Shown here one piece after another: positions 1-8,275 of a stretch of DNA of 51,723 nt. Position 1 is the stretch's first letter, and each line of letters begins with the position of its first letter. Below the pieces are notes generated by a model, which was not told the DNA's origin, ran no database searches, and saw only the letters and a list, made by a program, of their open reading frames with translations. A program made the translations under genes and the position numbers. Source of the DNA: Desulfobacterales bacterium (GTDB lineage: Bacteria > Desulfobacterota > Desulfobacteria > Desulfobacterales > Desulfosalsimonadaceae); assembly GCA_007134875.1 (NCBI GenBank), contig SLJY01000112.1, forward strand, positions 1-51,723, read 5' to 3'.

Positions 1-80
1 ACATCATGACCCCATACATGGCTGAGCTCCACCATCTGCAAACCCGAATAAGGATCAACCGTTACTTTTTCCATATCCAT
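1..80 (-). CDS. Cyclase-family hydrolase, N-terminal fragment
   Basis: Only the first 26 codons are inside the window; the gene runs off the left edge. The start ATG at 80 follows a GGGAG ribosome-binding site eight bases upstream. The peptide opens with a short charged stretch and then reads VELSHVWGHDV. An L-S-H plus W-G pattern of this kind opens metal-dependent cyclase/kynurenine-formamidase-like hydrolases, where the His would help bind the metal. The gene is last seen in a leftward series with a short-chain dehydrogenase and a transhydroxylase-like enzyme, so it may open a reduced ring or lactone-like product. The assignment rests on a short motif; the catalytic H-x-G-T-H region is outside the window. 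Confidence 0.5.
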   Translation of the reverse strand, partial: MDMEKVTVDPYSGLQMVELSHVWGHD

Positions 81-134
81 AATCGCTTCTCCCTGTATAA
101 AACTCACTGCTTTGTTTGCAATACCTTTCCGGCA

Positions 135-902
135 TCAGGAGGCGGTCATGCCGCCGTCCACAAAAAGCGTCTGACCCGTCATAAAGCCGGAAGCTTCCGA
201 AGCCAGGAAAACGCAGGTGCCCACCAGGTCTTCCGTCTGGCCGATCCGCCCCATGGGAACCGCCGCGGCGTATTTTTTAGCCAGCTCCGGGTTATCCTGG
301 ATATGCTTGGTACCCGGTGTAATAATGAGCGCAGGGCCGATGGCGTTGACGCGAATGCCCTCGGAAGCCCATTCCACGGCCAGGGTCTTGGTGATCATTT
401 CAACGGCGCCCTTGGTGGCGCAGTACCCGGCATTGCCGCCGGTATATCCCCGAATTCCGCGAACCGATGAAAGATTGATGATCGCTCCCTTTTTCTGGTC
501 CCGCATGATCCTGCCGGCCACCTTGCAGCAGATCATGGTTCCCTTGACGTTGACATCAAAAATCTTGTCCCAGTCTTCCACCGGGTAGTCAAATGCATCC
601 CGCTTGATGTTGACCCCCATGGAATTGACCGTAATATCCAGCTTGCCGAATTTTTTTACGACGTTTTGCATCATATCCTCGACGCTTTTTTCGTCGGTGA
701 CATCAACGCCGACGCCCATGGTTTCGGCGCCGGTTTCGGCCTTGATCTTCTCGGCCACCTTCTGGCTGGCCTCTTCGTAAAGGTCGCTCACCACGACCTT
801 TGCGCCATACGTTGCAAGGCCCGTTGCCAGCGCTTCGCCAATGCCGCCGGCGCCTCCGTTAACCACGGCGACCTTTCCTTCCAGGTTAAAAAGATCCTTC
901 AT
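135..902 (-). CDS. Short-chain dehydrogenase/reductase (SDR)
   Basis: A 255-residue classical SDR, the normal family length, acting as a cytoplasmic NAD(P)H-dependent carbonyl or enone oxidoreductase. The nucleotide-binding glycine motif GGAGGIG is at residues 16-22. The tetrad is Asn118 (in NVKG), Ser145 or Ser146, Tyr160 and Lys164 (YCATK). The C-terminal GQTLFVDGG tail is typical. An upstream in-frame ATG at 929 would add nine residues; the start at 902 is preferred because AAGGAG lies seven bases before it. The gene lies 89 bases downstream of the transhydroxylase-like small subunit and before a cyclase-family gene. In a phloroglucinol route the expected enzyme here is the NADPH-dependent phloroglucinol reductase, also an SDR. 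That substrate is inferred from context; gluconate- or polyol-type SDRs look similar. Confidence 0.85.
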   Translation of the reverse strand: MKDLFNLEGKVAVVNGGAGGIGEALATGLATYGAKVVVSDLYEEASQKVAEKIKAETGAETMGVGVDVTDEKSVEDMMQNVVKKFGKLDITVNSMGVNIKRDAFDYPVEDWDKIFDVNVKGTMICCKVAGRIMRDQKKGAIINLSSVRGIRGYTGGNAGYCATKGAVEMITKTLAVEWASEGIRVNAIGPALIITPGTKHIQDNPELAKKYAAAVPMGRIGQTEDLVGTCVFLASEASGFMTGQTLFVDGGMTAS

Positions 903-991
903 TGTCGAACTCCTTTCAAATGTTTCCATTGCGCCATGAAAGACGCGGTTGTTTTTGGTTTTCCGCCTGGTTGACCGGTCCTGCCGTAATT

Positions 992-1828
992 TTACCTGGG
1001 CTCCAGGAAGATCTCTTTGAGATTAACATCCTTTTGCGTGAATATGTCAATCTGTTGCGGCGCGTAACCGTCGTATTCAACAGCAACCCGGTAGCTGGCA
1101 TTTCTGGCCAGTCCGTCAAATTCGAAATCGCCGAAAGCATCCGTTGCGGTCTCGAGGCGAAGGCCTTCTCCTTCCAGAACGACCCTGACACCCCGGGCGC
1201 ATTCGTCCTGCTTGTCCTTCAGGACCACCTCTCCGGCGACAAAGCGCTTGGGAAGATCGATATACCGGACTGTGGGGTTCGTGTCGTACTCGGGATGAAG
1301 CGCTTCGGTCTTTCGTGATGCGGATATTTTTGCAATATCGCTTTCGGGGTCGTCAAGATCCCCGAATATCAAGGCGCCGGTGGGGCAGGCTTCCACGCAC
1401 CGCGGTTCCTTTTCGCCCTTTTCCAGGTGGTGGGCGCAGAAAGTGCACTTCTGGCCGATCCTTTTTTCCTCGTTCCAGAAAATAACCCGATACGGGCAGG
1501 CTTTCACAATGTCTTTCTGCCCTTTGGCTTTTTCCGGATCAATGATGACAATGCCGTTTTCGCTCCGATACACGGCCCCGTTTTTCGAGGCCGGGATACA
1601 GGGGGCTTCACTGCACTGCATGCAGGGAATGGGTATATACGACAGCTTGGGTTTTGGATAGCTGCCCCGTTCGACCTCCCTGACCTGCATCCAGTACTGG
1701 CCGCTTACCGGCTGGGCCGCTGAAAAAGGGGGGTAGTCGTTTTTATAATGTTCATCCCGGCAAGCCAGAAAGCAGTTGTAACAGCCATTGCATCGGTCAA
1801 TATCAATAAGCATACCCAAACGTGTCAT
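992..1828 (-). CDS. Transhydroxylase-like small subunit, three Fe-S clusters
   Basis: A 278-residue electron-transfer subunit of a DMSO-reductase-family enzyme. Group I Cys are 13, 16, 19, 23; group II 69, 72, 77; a single Cys111 remains of group III; group IV is 128, 131, 144, 148. Ser81, Ala101, Gln104 and Ile107 occupy the four ligand positions of one cluster, so exactly one of the usual four [4Fe-4S] clusters is lost, and three remain as reported for the Pelobacter acidigallici transhydroxylase beta subunit. Residues from about 195 form a C-terminal beta-rich (prealbumin/Cna-B-like) domain, also found in that enzyme. The start at 1828 uses GGAGGG in the end of the large-subunit gene; an ATG at 1858 lies inside that gene. 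Confidence 0.85.
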   Translation of the reverse strand: MTRLGMLIDIDRCNGCYNCFLACRDEHYKNDYPPFSAAQPVSGQYWMQVREVERGSYPKPKLSYIPIPCMQCSEAPCIPASKNGAVYRSENGIVIIDPEKAKGQKDIVKACPYRVIFWNEEKRIGQKCTFCAHHLEKGEKEPRCVEACPTGALIFGDLDDPESDIAKISASRKTEALHPEYDTNPTVRYIDLPKRFVAGEVVLKDKQDECARGVRVVLEGEGLRLETATDAFGDFEFDGLARNASYRVAVEYDGYAPQQIDIFTQKDVNLKEIFLEPR

Positions 1829-1832
1829 TTTA

Positions 1833-4352
1833 TCAGCCCTCCCATTTTTCGATGTCAATAAGGCAGGAATTCGGTGTCATTCCCGGAACATTGCGGGAAA
1901 CCATGCGCGAAGGCGTCAGTATGTTGATGCATCCGCCCATGTCGACGGCATCGTCTTTGCCCGGCGTCAGCGGGTCGTATTTCGCCGAGGAGGCATAGCA
2001 ATGAATGATGCCGGGGCGAACCCGCTCCGTCACCACTGCAATGCAGAGAACCGATCCCCTGTCATTGTAAAGCCGGATGATATCGCCATTGCGAATTCCT
2101 TTTGCGGCCGCGTCATCCGGATGAAGCCGGGCCGGCCACCAAGCGTAACCGTCTTTCTTGATCCGGTGGATGGGGATATCGTCCAGCCAGTCGGTATGCT
2201 TGTCGTAGTGGCAGTGAAACGAGAAGCGGGGATGGGGAGACAGCAGCTGAAATGGATATTTTTCAACCAGCCCCTCGGTCCGGTGTCCTTCCCAGCTGGG
2301 GATGTAGCGGGGACTGACGGGGCGCTCCTCATCATCGGGGAAGTGGGCCTTGAGACTTTCGGAGGAAAACTCGATCTTGCCGCTGTAGGTCCCGAGCTCA
2401 CCGGCTTTTTCCGTTTTGCGCTTGGGGTTTTGCAAATCCGGGGTGTCGCACTCCCGGCCTTCATAAAACCACCGGAGCGACGGGGTCGGCTTGTAGTCTT
2501 CATTGACGTTGATGATGTGGTAGCCCTTCCTGACAAAATCCTCCCAGCTGATGTGCTTCGGGAGATCCGAACCGTGGAAGAAGGCCTTTATCCAGTCCTC
2601 CTCCGTTTTCCCGTCGGTGAACTGCTCCTTCATCCCCAGCCGGTCCGCGATCAATGCAAAAATCTGGTAATCGGACTTGGATTCCCAGAGCGGTTCCAAG
2701 CATTTTTGCTGGTACACCACCACCCGGTAGTTGCACCCGGAGCTCCCGTGCTCGGTATAGCCGCCCACCGCGGCCCATTCCCCGAAGTCGTTTCGCTCGA
2801 AATTGGTGCATGCCGGCAGGATGATATCGGCCATGTTCGTTTCGCTGTTGTACCAGCAATCCTGGTTCACCACGAACTCAAGCTTTGGGCTCTGGTACAT
2901 CCTCACCCACTTGCTGGTATCGCTCATGGTGCCCATGAAGGATCCGCCGTAGCGATAAAACAGCCTGACTTCCGAATAGCCTTCCATGGGGTATTCGAAA
3001 TACTTGAACTGCTGCTCCAACGACTGACCGCAGAACCCTTCCCCGTACCAGCTTACCGGCGGATTCAAAATGGCATCCGGCAGCGTCAGCCGCCACAGGC
3101 GCTGCTTGGTCGGGTTGATCGGAAGGTAGCCCGCCAGATCCGTGGTGGCCACGCGGCCCTTGAGATGTCCATATCCCGGAACCCACGTGTCGGTTTCGGA
3201 AGGGGCGCCCATGGTGGTTCCCCATATGCTGATACCCGGCTTGCCCAGTCCCTGCATAGCCTGGAGCAAAACCATCATCCGGGCCCACTCTGTTCCGTAT
3301 GCCTGGCGGCAGGCTCCGCCTTCGCCGCCGCGCGAGCCACCGGATAAAACGGTGCGCTTTGAAGCCCACTCCCGGGCCAGGGCCCGTATGATGCGCGGTT
3401 TTACGCCGCACTCCTCGCCCGCCCATTCCGGTGTCTTGGGCTGGCCGTCGGTTTCGCCCAGAACGTATTTTTTAAATTCGTCAAAACCGATGGTGCGGTT
3501 TTCGATATACTCTTTGTCATAGGTGTTTTCGGTAATCCAGACATAGGCGATGGCCATGGCCATGGCCGCATCGGTGCCCATCCGGGGGGCGATCCACTTG
3601 CCGTCCATGAACCCTGCGGTATAGTTGTGGAACGGATCGATAAAAACGGTTTTGATGCCTTTTTCCTTGACCCACTGCCGCCAAAGCGCGGATTCCTGGC
3701 CGGAGTAGGTGCCGCGGGTCGTATCGGGATCATTGGACCACAACACGATCATCTCGGCATTCTTTAAGGTGTCTTCCAGGAGGTCGTACTGCTCGGGCAT
3801 TCCAAGCCGCCAGAAAAAGCCGTAGGTGTGGGTCGCCCCCCAGTGCCAGCCCTCCCAGCTGTCCGGGTTGTCCAGTACCGGCGTGAACTCGAGCATGTTC
3901 ATGAACCGGGCGAAAGGCCCCATTTTGTAGCCGACGATCCCCCAGTTGTGATGGGAGGATGTCATGCCGCTGATGGCCGATCCGCCATAGGTTTCCTTGA
4001 CCCGCTTGATTTCCCCGGAGACGATGTCCAGCGCCTCGTCCCAGGAAATCCGCTCGTATCCCGATTTTCCTCGATTCTGGGGGTTGCGTTCGCCGTTGGG
4101 GTCAAAATCGACCCTTTTCATGGGGTATTGAATTCGCTCCTCGGAATGGATTCTCCGTCTTTCCCCGTGAACGAAAGGCGCGAGTGCAAATTTTTTGGGT
4201 GGCGAAAACCTGTGCTCTCCCGCTTCGATCACCCAGGGCTTGAGGTCCTTCTCATCCACAACCATTGGCCTGACCCGCACGATTTCGCCGTCCTTGACAT
4301 ATACGGATACGGGGCCGCAATTGGTAAGATTGTTGAAAACCTGTTCAGTCAT
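1833..4352 (-). CDS. Pyrogallol-phloroglucinol transhydroxylase-like large subunit
   Basis: An 839-residue molybdopterin enzyme (bis-MGD) without the N-terminal Fe-S cysteine motif, as in transhydroxylase alpha subunits. Ser165 in DNPDSWEG is the likely Mo ligand. His134, Tyr142, Asp164, Ser165, Trp166 and Tyr394 match the recalled Pelobacter acidigallici active-site residues His144, Tyr152, Asp174, Ser175, Trp176 and Tyr404 with a constant offset of ten. The known enzyme moves a hydroxyl group between phenols, giving phloroglucinol from pyrogallol without net redox change. There is no Tat signal, so the enzyme is cytoplasmic. GGGAGG precedes the ATG. The small-subunit gene follows within five bases, so translation is probably coupled. 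Resorcinol or trihydroxybenzene hydroxylases of the same family are the main alternative. Confidence 0.85.
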   Translation of the reverse strand: MTEQVFNNLTNCGPVSVYVKDGEIVRVRPMVVDEKDLKPWVIEAGEHRFSPPKKFALAPFVHGERRRIHSEERIQYPMKRVDFDPNGERNPQNRGKSGYERISWDEALDIVSGEIKRVKETYGGSAISGMTSSHHNWGIVGYKMGPFARFMNMLEFTPVLDNPDSWEGWHWGATHTYGFFWRLGMPEQYDLLEDTLKNAEMIVLWSNDPDTTRGTYSGQESALWRQWVKEKGIKTVFIDPFHNYTAGFMDGKWIAPRMGTDAAMAMAIAYVWITENTYDKEYIENRTIGFDEFKKYVLGETDGQPKTPEWAGEECGVKPRIIRALAREWASKRTVLSGGSRGGEGGACRQAYGTEWARMMVLLQAMQGLGKPGISIWGTTMGAPSETDTWVPGYGHLKGRVATTDLAGYLPINPTKQRLWRLTLPDAILNPPVSWYGEGFCGQSLEQQFKYFEYPMEGYSEVRLFYRYGGSFMGTMSDTSKWVRMYQSPKLEFVVNQDCWYNSETNMADIILPACTNFERNDFGEWAAVGGYTEHGSSGCNYRVVVYQQKCLEPLWESKSDYQIFALIADRLGMKEQFTDGKTEEDWIKAFFHGSDLPKHISWEDFVRKGYHIINVNEDYKPTPSLRWFYEGRECDTPDLQNPKRKTEKAGELGTYSGKIEFSSESLKAHFPDDEERPVSPRYIPSWEGHRTEGLVEKYPFQLLSPHPRFSFHCHYDKHTDWLDDIPIHRIKKDGYAWWPARLHPDDAAAKGIRNGDIIRLYNDRGSVLCIAVVTERVRPGIIHCYASSAKYDPLTPGKDDAVDMGGCINILTPSRMVSRNVPGMTPNSCLIDIEKWEG

Positions 4353-4388
4353 GACGTAACCTCCCGGGGGTGTTCTGGTTAGAATACA

Positions 4389-4454
4389 AATCGCGCGTGC
4401 ACGGTATCGTGCAGCGATTGTTAATGAACCGTTATTGTAATAAGGTCTAGACCT
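4389..4454. promoter_or_regulatory. Candidate operators upstream of the transhydroxylase operon
   Basis: The 401 bases between the transhydroxylase large subunit and the TRAP large permease hold no convincing gene. An inverted repeat TGCACG-GTAT-CGTGCA lies at 4398-4413, partly extended by AATCGC and GCGATT on its flanks. A perfect 12-bp palindrome AGGTCTAGACCT lies at 4443-4454. Both are 45-100 bases upstream of the start codon, where a regulator would bind. On the minus strand a TTGACA occurs near 4530 with a weak -10. Which regulator binds is unknown; the local IclR protein is a candidate. Confidence 0.4.
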
Positions 4455-4733
4455 ATTTCATATAGCTGAACCTGATTTCATTAAATGAGATCTTAGGAGG
4501 CATACCGAATTTCTTTGATTTTGTCAACCCGTTTTATGCTATCCATTGATATGGCATTCCGATAATTCTCTCATAGTAATTCCAGCAGGGGTCGAGCGCA
4601 AGGAGCCCTATCCGGCCTTGACACTCAACGCATAACGCCGCGCCGGTCCCTTTGTTGTGCATCATTTTTGGAATACAATCCCATTGCAGGCGTGAAGCCG
4701 CTATACCCCGGAAAATCCGTCAAAATCAAAACA

Positions 4734-4756
4734 GACGACTTTTTACGGGTCCATCA
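4734..4756 (+). repeat. Decayed right end of the 175-bp palindromic repeat
   Basis: This stretch matches the right terminus of the repeat seen in full at 15561-15734 (GACTTTTTACG followed by a CATCA end) with a few substitutions. The body of the element is missing. Its terminal TCA is read on the minus strand as the TGA stop codon of the TRAP large permease. Confidence 0.6.
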
Positions 4757-6049
4757 AAATAAACCGGGAAGAAACAGCGTGAGTTGGGGAATGGCGATCA
4801 GAACGGCGACATGGCAGACGTCTGCAATCAAAAAAGGGATGATCCCCCTGAACACGGTTCCCATTTTTTCACCTGTGATCCCTTGGATGACATACACGTT
4901 CAGGCCGATGGGGGGCGTAATGAGACCCATTTCCGTGACCCGCACAACCAATATGCCAAACCAGATCGGCTCGAAGCCGAGTTCAAGAATCGTTGGGTAA
5001 AAAACCGGAACGGTCAGCAGGACAATGGCCATGGAATCCATGATGCAGCCGAGCAGAAGCGTTGCCATAAGGATAAATATCAAAATGACATAGCGGTTGA
5101 CGGGAAGATCTCCGACAAAGGAGGCCAGCTCGGAGGGAAGCCGGCTTACCGAAAAAAAATATCCTAAAACCATTGCGCCGAAAACGATGATAAAGAGCAT
5201 CCCGGTTGTCTGGGCGGTGCTGACCAGGGACCCCTTCAGGTTTTGCCAGTTCATTTTGCGCCGCCAGATCATCATGCAAAAAGCACAAAAAGCTCCGATT
5301 CCAGCCGCTTCGGTCGGGGTGAAAATACCGGCGTAGATTCCGCCGATTACCAACGTAAAAAGAAACACCACCTCCCAGGTTTTCAAAATGGCCGCGAACT
5401 TTTCCCTCCGGGTGGTACGGGGTCCGGCCGGTCCCAGTTTCGGGTTGTACCTGGTAAGGATCATGATGGTAATAATGTAAAAAAGCCCTTCCAGAATGCC
5501 TGGTATAAAACCGGCCAGAAAGAGCTTGCCGATCGATTGTTCCGTGATAACACCATAGAGGATCAGAATGACGCTGGGCGGAATCAATATCCCGATACTT
5601 CCCCCGGCGGCGATTGATCCGGCAGCCATTGCGGGGTCGTAATTGTATCGCTTCATTTCGGGGGCTGCAACCCGCCCCATGGTGGCGGCCGTGGCCAGGC
5701 TCGAGCCGCTGATGGCGGCAAAAAAACTACAGGCAAGTACCGTGGCAATGGCAAGGCCGCCCTTTAGCTGCCCTGTCAGTTTGCGTGCCGCATAATAAAG
5801 GTCTTCACTCAGGCCCGATGCAAAAGCCAACGCACCCATAAAAATGAATAAGGGGATAACGCTCATTTCCTGGCTGGCAAATGTTGAGTAAGGAACGGTT
5901 TTAAGAACCCCGATGGCGGGTTGGAGGCCAACAATCCATGCAAAACCGGCAAATCCGACCAGCGCCATGCTGATGCCGATCTGCACTCGGGCGAAGATCA
6001 GAACAAGCATAACGGCTATGCCCATATAGCCGACAAACATCGGGCTCAT
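4754..6049 (-). CDS. dctM: TRAP transporter large permease (DctM)
   Basis: About 431 residues and highly hydrophobic, with many predicted membrane helices: the DctM subunit that carries substrate across the inner membrane by sodium-ion symport. Family marks include the glycine/alanine-rich region GSSLATAATMGRVAAPEM, the segment GGSIGILIPPSVILI and the C-terminal PPIGLNVYVI region. The start at 6049 overlaps the dctQ stop as ATGA, with GGAGG about ten bases upstream; an ATG at 6067 lacks a ribosome-binding site. The TGA stop lies within a remnant of the palindromic repeat. The substrate is probably an organic or aromatic acid or phenolic, judged only from the neighbouring aromatic-pathway genes. 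Confidence 0.92.
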   Translation of the reverse strand: MSPMFVGYMGIAVMLVLIFARVQIGISMALVGFAGFAWIVGLQPAIGVLKTVPYSTFASQEMSVIPLFIFMGALAFASGLSEDLYYAARKLTGQLKGGLAIATVLACSFFAAISGSSLATAATMGRVAAPEMKRYNYDPAMAAGSIAAGGSIGILIPPSVILILYGVITEQSIGKLFLAGFIPGILEGLFYIITIMILTRYNPKLGPAGPRTTRREKFAAILKTWEVVFLFTLVIGGIYAGIFTPTEAAGIGAFCAFCMMIWRRKMNWQNLKGSLVSTAQTTGMLFIIVFGAMVLGYFFSVSRLPSELASFVGDLPVNRYVILIFILMATLLLGCIMDSMAIVLLTVPVFYPTILELGFEPIWFGILVVRVTEMGLITPPIGLNVYVIQGITGEKMGTVFRGIIPFLIADVCHVAVLIAIPQLTLFLPGLF

Positions 6050-6528
6050 TGTTTGAAGACCTCCCATGCGGAATCCAGCATATTTTTCAAAAGAATCAAT
6101 GAAAACCCGGCAAGGCCCAGACTCATCATGCCCATAAACGGGTAAACGGGGATCCCGAGGACAGCCGAGGTGATATTGGAAGCATAAACGTCTTTAATAT
6201 GCAGGATATTATGCCAGGTCATAAAAAAGACAAACAGCATGGCGATACAACTCGTGAAGATATGGACAAGCGCCTGAACCTTCCCGGAAAACCGCGTCAT
6301 GAAGAGATCAACAGATACGTGCGCCTTTTCGTGGGCGCACCAGGCGATACTGAATGAAACAACGATGGCCATCAGGTATTCAACCACCTCCATTGCTCCC
6401 CTGACAGGCTGGTTGAACACATAGCGCATGACCACGTCAAAGGCGGTCAAAAACATCATGGCAAGAAGCCCGGCAGCGGCAATCGCCACAAAGATGCGGC
6501 TCAGGGTGATTATTGCGGCTGTAAACAT
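6046..6528 (-). CDS. dctQ: TRAP transporter small permease (DctQ)
   Basis: A 160-residue membrane protein with four predicted helices (around residues 8-30, 43-63, 85-107 and 125-150), the usual size and topology of DctQ. It carries the family-type segments D-V-x-M-R-Y near residue 31 and the charged H-V-S-V-D-L-F motif near 70. It overlaps dctM by four bases and would pair with it in the membrane. The ribosome-binding site is weak (GGAAA well upstream), consistent with lower expression than the binding protein. The gene is separated from dctP by 210 bases containing a hairpin. Confidence 0.88.
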   Translation of the reverse strand: MFTAAIITLSRIFVAIAAAGLLAMMFLTAFDVVMRYVFNQPVRGAMEVVEYLMAIVVSFSIAWCAHEKAHVSVDLFMTRFSGKVQALVHIFTSCIAMLFVFFMTWHNILHIKDVYASNITSAVLGIPVYPFMGMMSLGLAGFSLILLKNMLDSAWEVFKQ

Positions 6529-6587
6529 ACGCTTTTTTCCTTGTGCAAAACAGGATCAACGGATCTTGAGCATGCAATGATACAGTC

Positions 6588-6634
6588 CGCCGGGTTCCGG
6601 CAAGCAGCGCGCTTTTTCCCCCGAAAACCCGGCG
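6588..6634. other. Intercistronic hairpin between dctP and dctQ
   Basis: A perfect nine-base-pair stem (CGCCGGGTT with AACCCGGCG) closes a 29-base loop, and a smaller CCGGAA/TTCCGG hairpin lies nearby toward dctP. There is no U-rich tail, so this looks more like an mRNA-stabilising or partial-attenuation structure than a full terminator. The second TRAP operon has a hairpin in the same position. Confidence 0.5.
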
Positions 6635-6738
6635 TCTGCGCATAACGCCGCTGTTATTCCGCACCCGGAAAAAACTTCCGGCTGGTTAGAAACAACGCCT
6701 TCACCTTATTACTCCAGTTTGTTGAGCCTCTATCCCGG

Positions 6739-7785
6739 TTATTCTTTGCTTAATGATATGGCTGCCTCGAGAATCTCCCGGGCATTGTCGTAACCGGCGT
6801 TTTCCATTTTCCGGACCCAGTTTTCCCATACAGGCTCGGCACCTTCTTCGATCCATCGCTGGCGCTCTTCCTCGGAGAGGGTGTGCAAATTTTCCGCATC
6901 TCCTTCTTTTTCGATCGCATCTATCGCGAGATCACGCATTTTATCAAAGAAGTTTTTCCCCCAGAACTTTGATCCTTCAAGCCCGCTGACGCTCATGATA
7001 GCCTCCTGGATGTCTTCGGGCAGCCTGTTCCAGGTGTTCTTGTTCATCGCGATGGAAAAGTAAACAGCCGGAAAGGGAACATTCGTTGTATAGTAATTGA
7101 CGACCTCATAGAACCGCCATACGTGGATCGCTTCCCAGGGTGCGCCCATTCCGTCGATGACCCCCTGTGACAGGGACATGTAGCAGTCGGGCATGGGAAT
7201 CAGCATGGGCGTTCCGCCGAGCTGCCGTACCATGTTTGTCGGGGGGCCCCCGGTCATGCGAAGTTTGAGGCCTCTTAAGTCTTCCATGGTTTTGACCGGC
7301 GTGTTGCGTGTGATCAGGTGATAGGGTTCGCTGGTTTTAAACAGAAGAATCTTTACATCCTTGAATTCCTCTTGGATCTCCGGGAATTTTTCATACAGCT
7401 TCCACAGGACCTCGCTTCCCTTTTCGGCTGTACGGAAAGGAAGGCCCGGCAGGCTGACGACATCGGCAAGCGGGGTCATATCCGGCCAGTAGCCGTGAAA
7501 ACACCATGCGATGTCGGCGATCCCCATCCGGACGGCCTCCCACATATCCCTTCCCCTTGCAAGCGTTTGCCCGTGGTATGCATCAATTTCAACCCTGCCA
7601 TCCGTTGCTTCTTCCAACTGCCTGAGCCACGGCTCAACAGCATTTTGAGTGCTCCACCCCGTCTCCGGATTCTGTTGTGCGAATCGTAATTTAATGGTTC
7701 CGGCCTCCGCTGATATCGCATAAACCAGCACCAGCATAAACGCAACAAAGAAGACTGAACAGCGTTTCACCAAACGTTTCTTCAT
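6739..7785 (-). CDS. dctP: TRAP transporter substrate-binding protein (DctP)
   Basis: A 348-residue periplasmic solute receptor with a Sec signal peptide (positively charged start, hydrophobic core to about residue 25, cleavage after AEA near 28). The DctP fold is supported by KLRFAQQ near the mature N-terminus, the central LRGLKLRMTGGPP segment with the conserved carboxylate-binding Arg region, and the GVIDGMGAPWEA hinge. GGGGGTGG precedes the start codon. It leads the leftward TRAP operon and is divergent from an IclR regulator. The ligand cannot be read from the sequence; the presence of the conserved Arg region suits a carboxylate, while genomic context suggests an aromatic substrate. Confidence 0.92.
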   Translation of the reverse strand: MKKRLVKRCSVFFVAFMLVLVYAISAEAGTIKLRFAQQNPETGWSTQNAVEPWLRQLEEATDGRVEIDAYHGQTLARGRDMWEAVRMGIADIAWCFHGYWPDMTPLADVVSLPGLPFRTAEKGSEVLWKLYEKFPEIQEEFKDVKILLFKTSEPYHLITRNTPVKTMEDLRGLKLRMTGGPPTNMVRQLGGTPMLIPMPDCYMSLSQGVIDGMGAPWEAIHVWRFYEVVNYYTTNVPFPAVYFSIAMNKNTWNRLPEDIQEAIMSVSGLEGSKFWGKNFFDKMRDLAIDAIEKEGDAENLHTLSEEERQRWIEEGAEPVWENWVRKMENAGYDNAREILEAAISLSKE

Positions 7786-7903
7786 AATCCACCCCCTGTA
7801 TGGTTTGATGGTTAAGGTAGTAGCGGAAGAAAATAGCCCCCTTCCGCCGACTGCATCAGGACTATTGTCGTCCTGCTGTCACACCTTTATCCGGAATCGC
7901 TTG

Positions 7904-7928
7904 CATGTTTGGTCATACATGTTTGGTC
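7904..7928. promoter_or_regulatory. Direct repeat CATGTTTGGTC, candidate operator
   Basis: Two identical 11-base copies of CATGTTTGGTC, separated by ATA, lie 119-143 bases upstream of dctP in the 490-base divergent region shared with iclR (7786-8275). IclR-type regulators can bind such repeats in a shared promoter region. The rest of this gap contains AT-rich sequence and no recognisable gene. Confidence 0.35.
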
Positions 7929-8132
7929 TTAGTAGACATCAAATAAGATAAGAATCACTGTATAAGTATAATACCTTTTTATCGCCCAATACAAACAGAA
8001 AAAAAGGCGGCCGAATCACAATAGGCCGGCCGACTGCATTTTCAGTCTGACAAAAGATCTGAAATACAACTTGTTGTCAGGATAAAGTCATATAAAGAAT
8101 GCATCCCGGGGTAGCTGCAAAGCCTTTTTCCC

Positions 8133-8160
8133 TTGACAATGCATTCAGTCTATTTAAACT
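8133..8160 (+). promoter_or_regulatory. Candidate sigma-70 promoter for iclR-type gene
   Basis: TTGACA at 8133-8138 is followed after 16 bases by TAAACT (8155-8160, four of six consensus bases). It lies 116 bases upstream of the regulator start and points toward it. Confidence 0.4.
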
Positions 8161-8275
8161 GTGTTGCATATTATGAGATCATCAGGATGTATTCTGTACC
8201 CTGTGACCGTCTGAATATACTTTTTCAATCTTTATCATCAGGCGCTGGCAAGGAAAGGCGAAAGAGAACCGGCAT

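Noticed and set aside
1788-3347. A 519-codon plus-strand open frame
   Set aside because: It lies wholly antisense to the transhydroxylase genes, whose domains and active-site residues are clear. Its own translation shows no domain and a composition typical of a GC-rich shadow frame.
4684-4700. A minus-strand GG-N10-GC pattern that might be a sigma-54 promoter
   Set aside because: Neither box matches well (CGGCTT and CTGCA), and such spacing is expected by chance.
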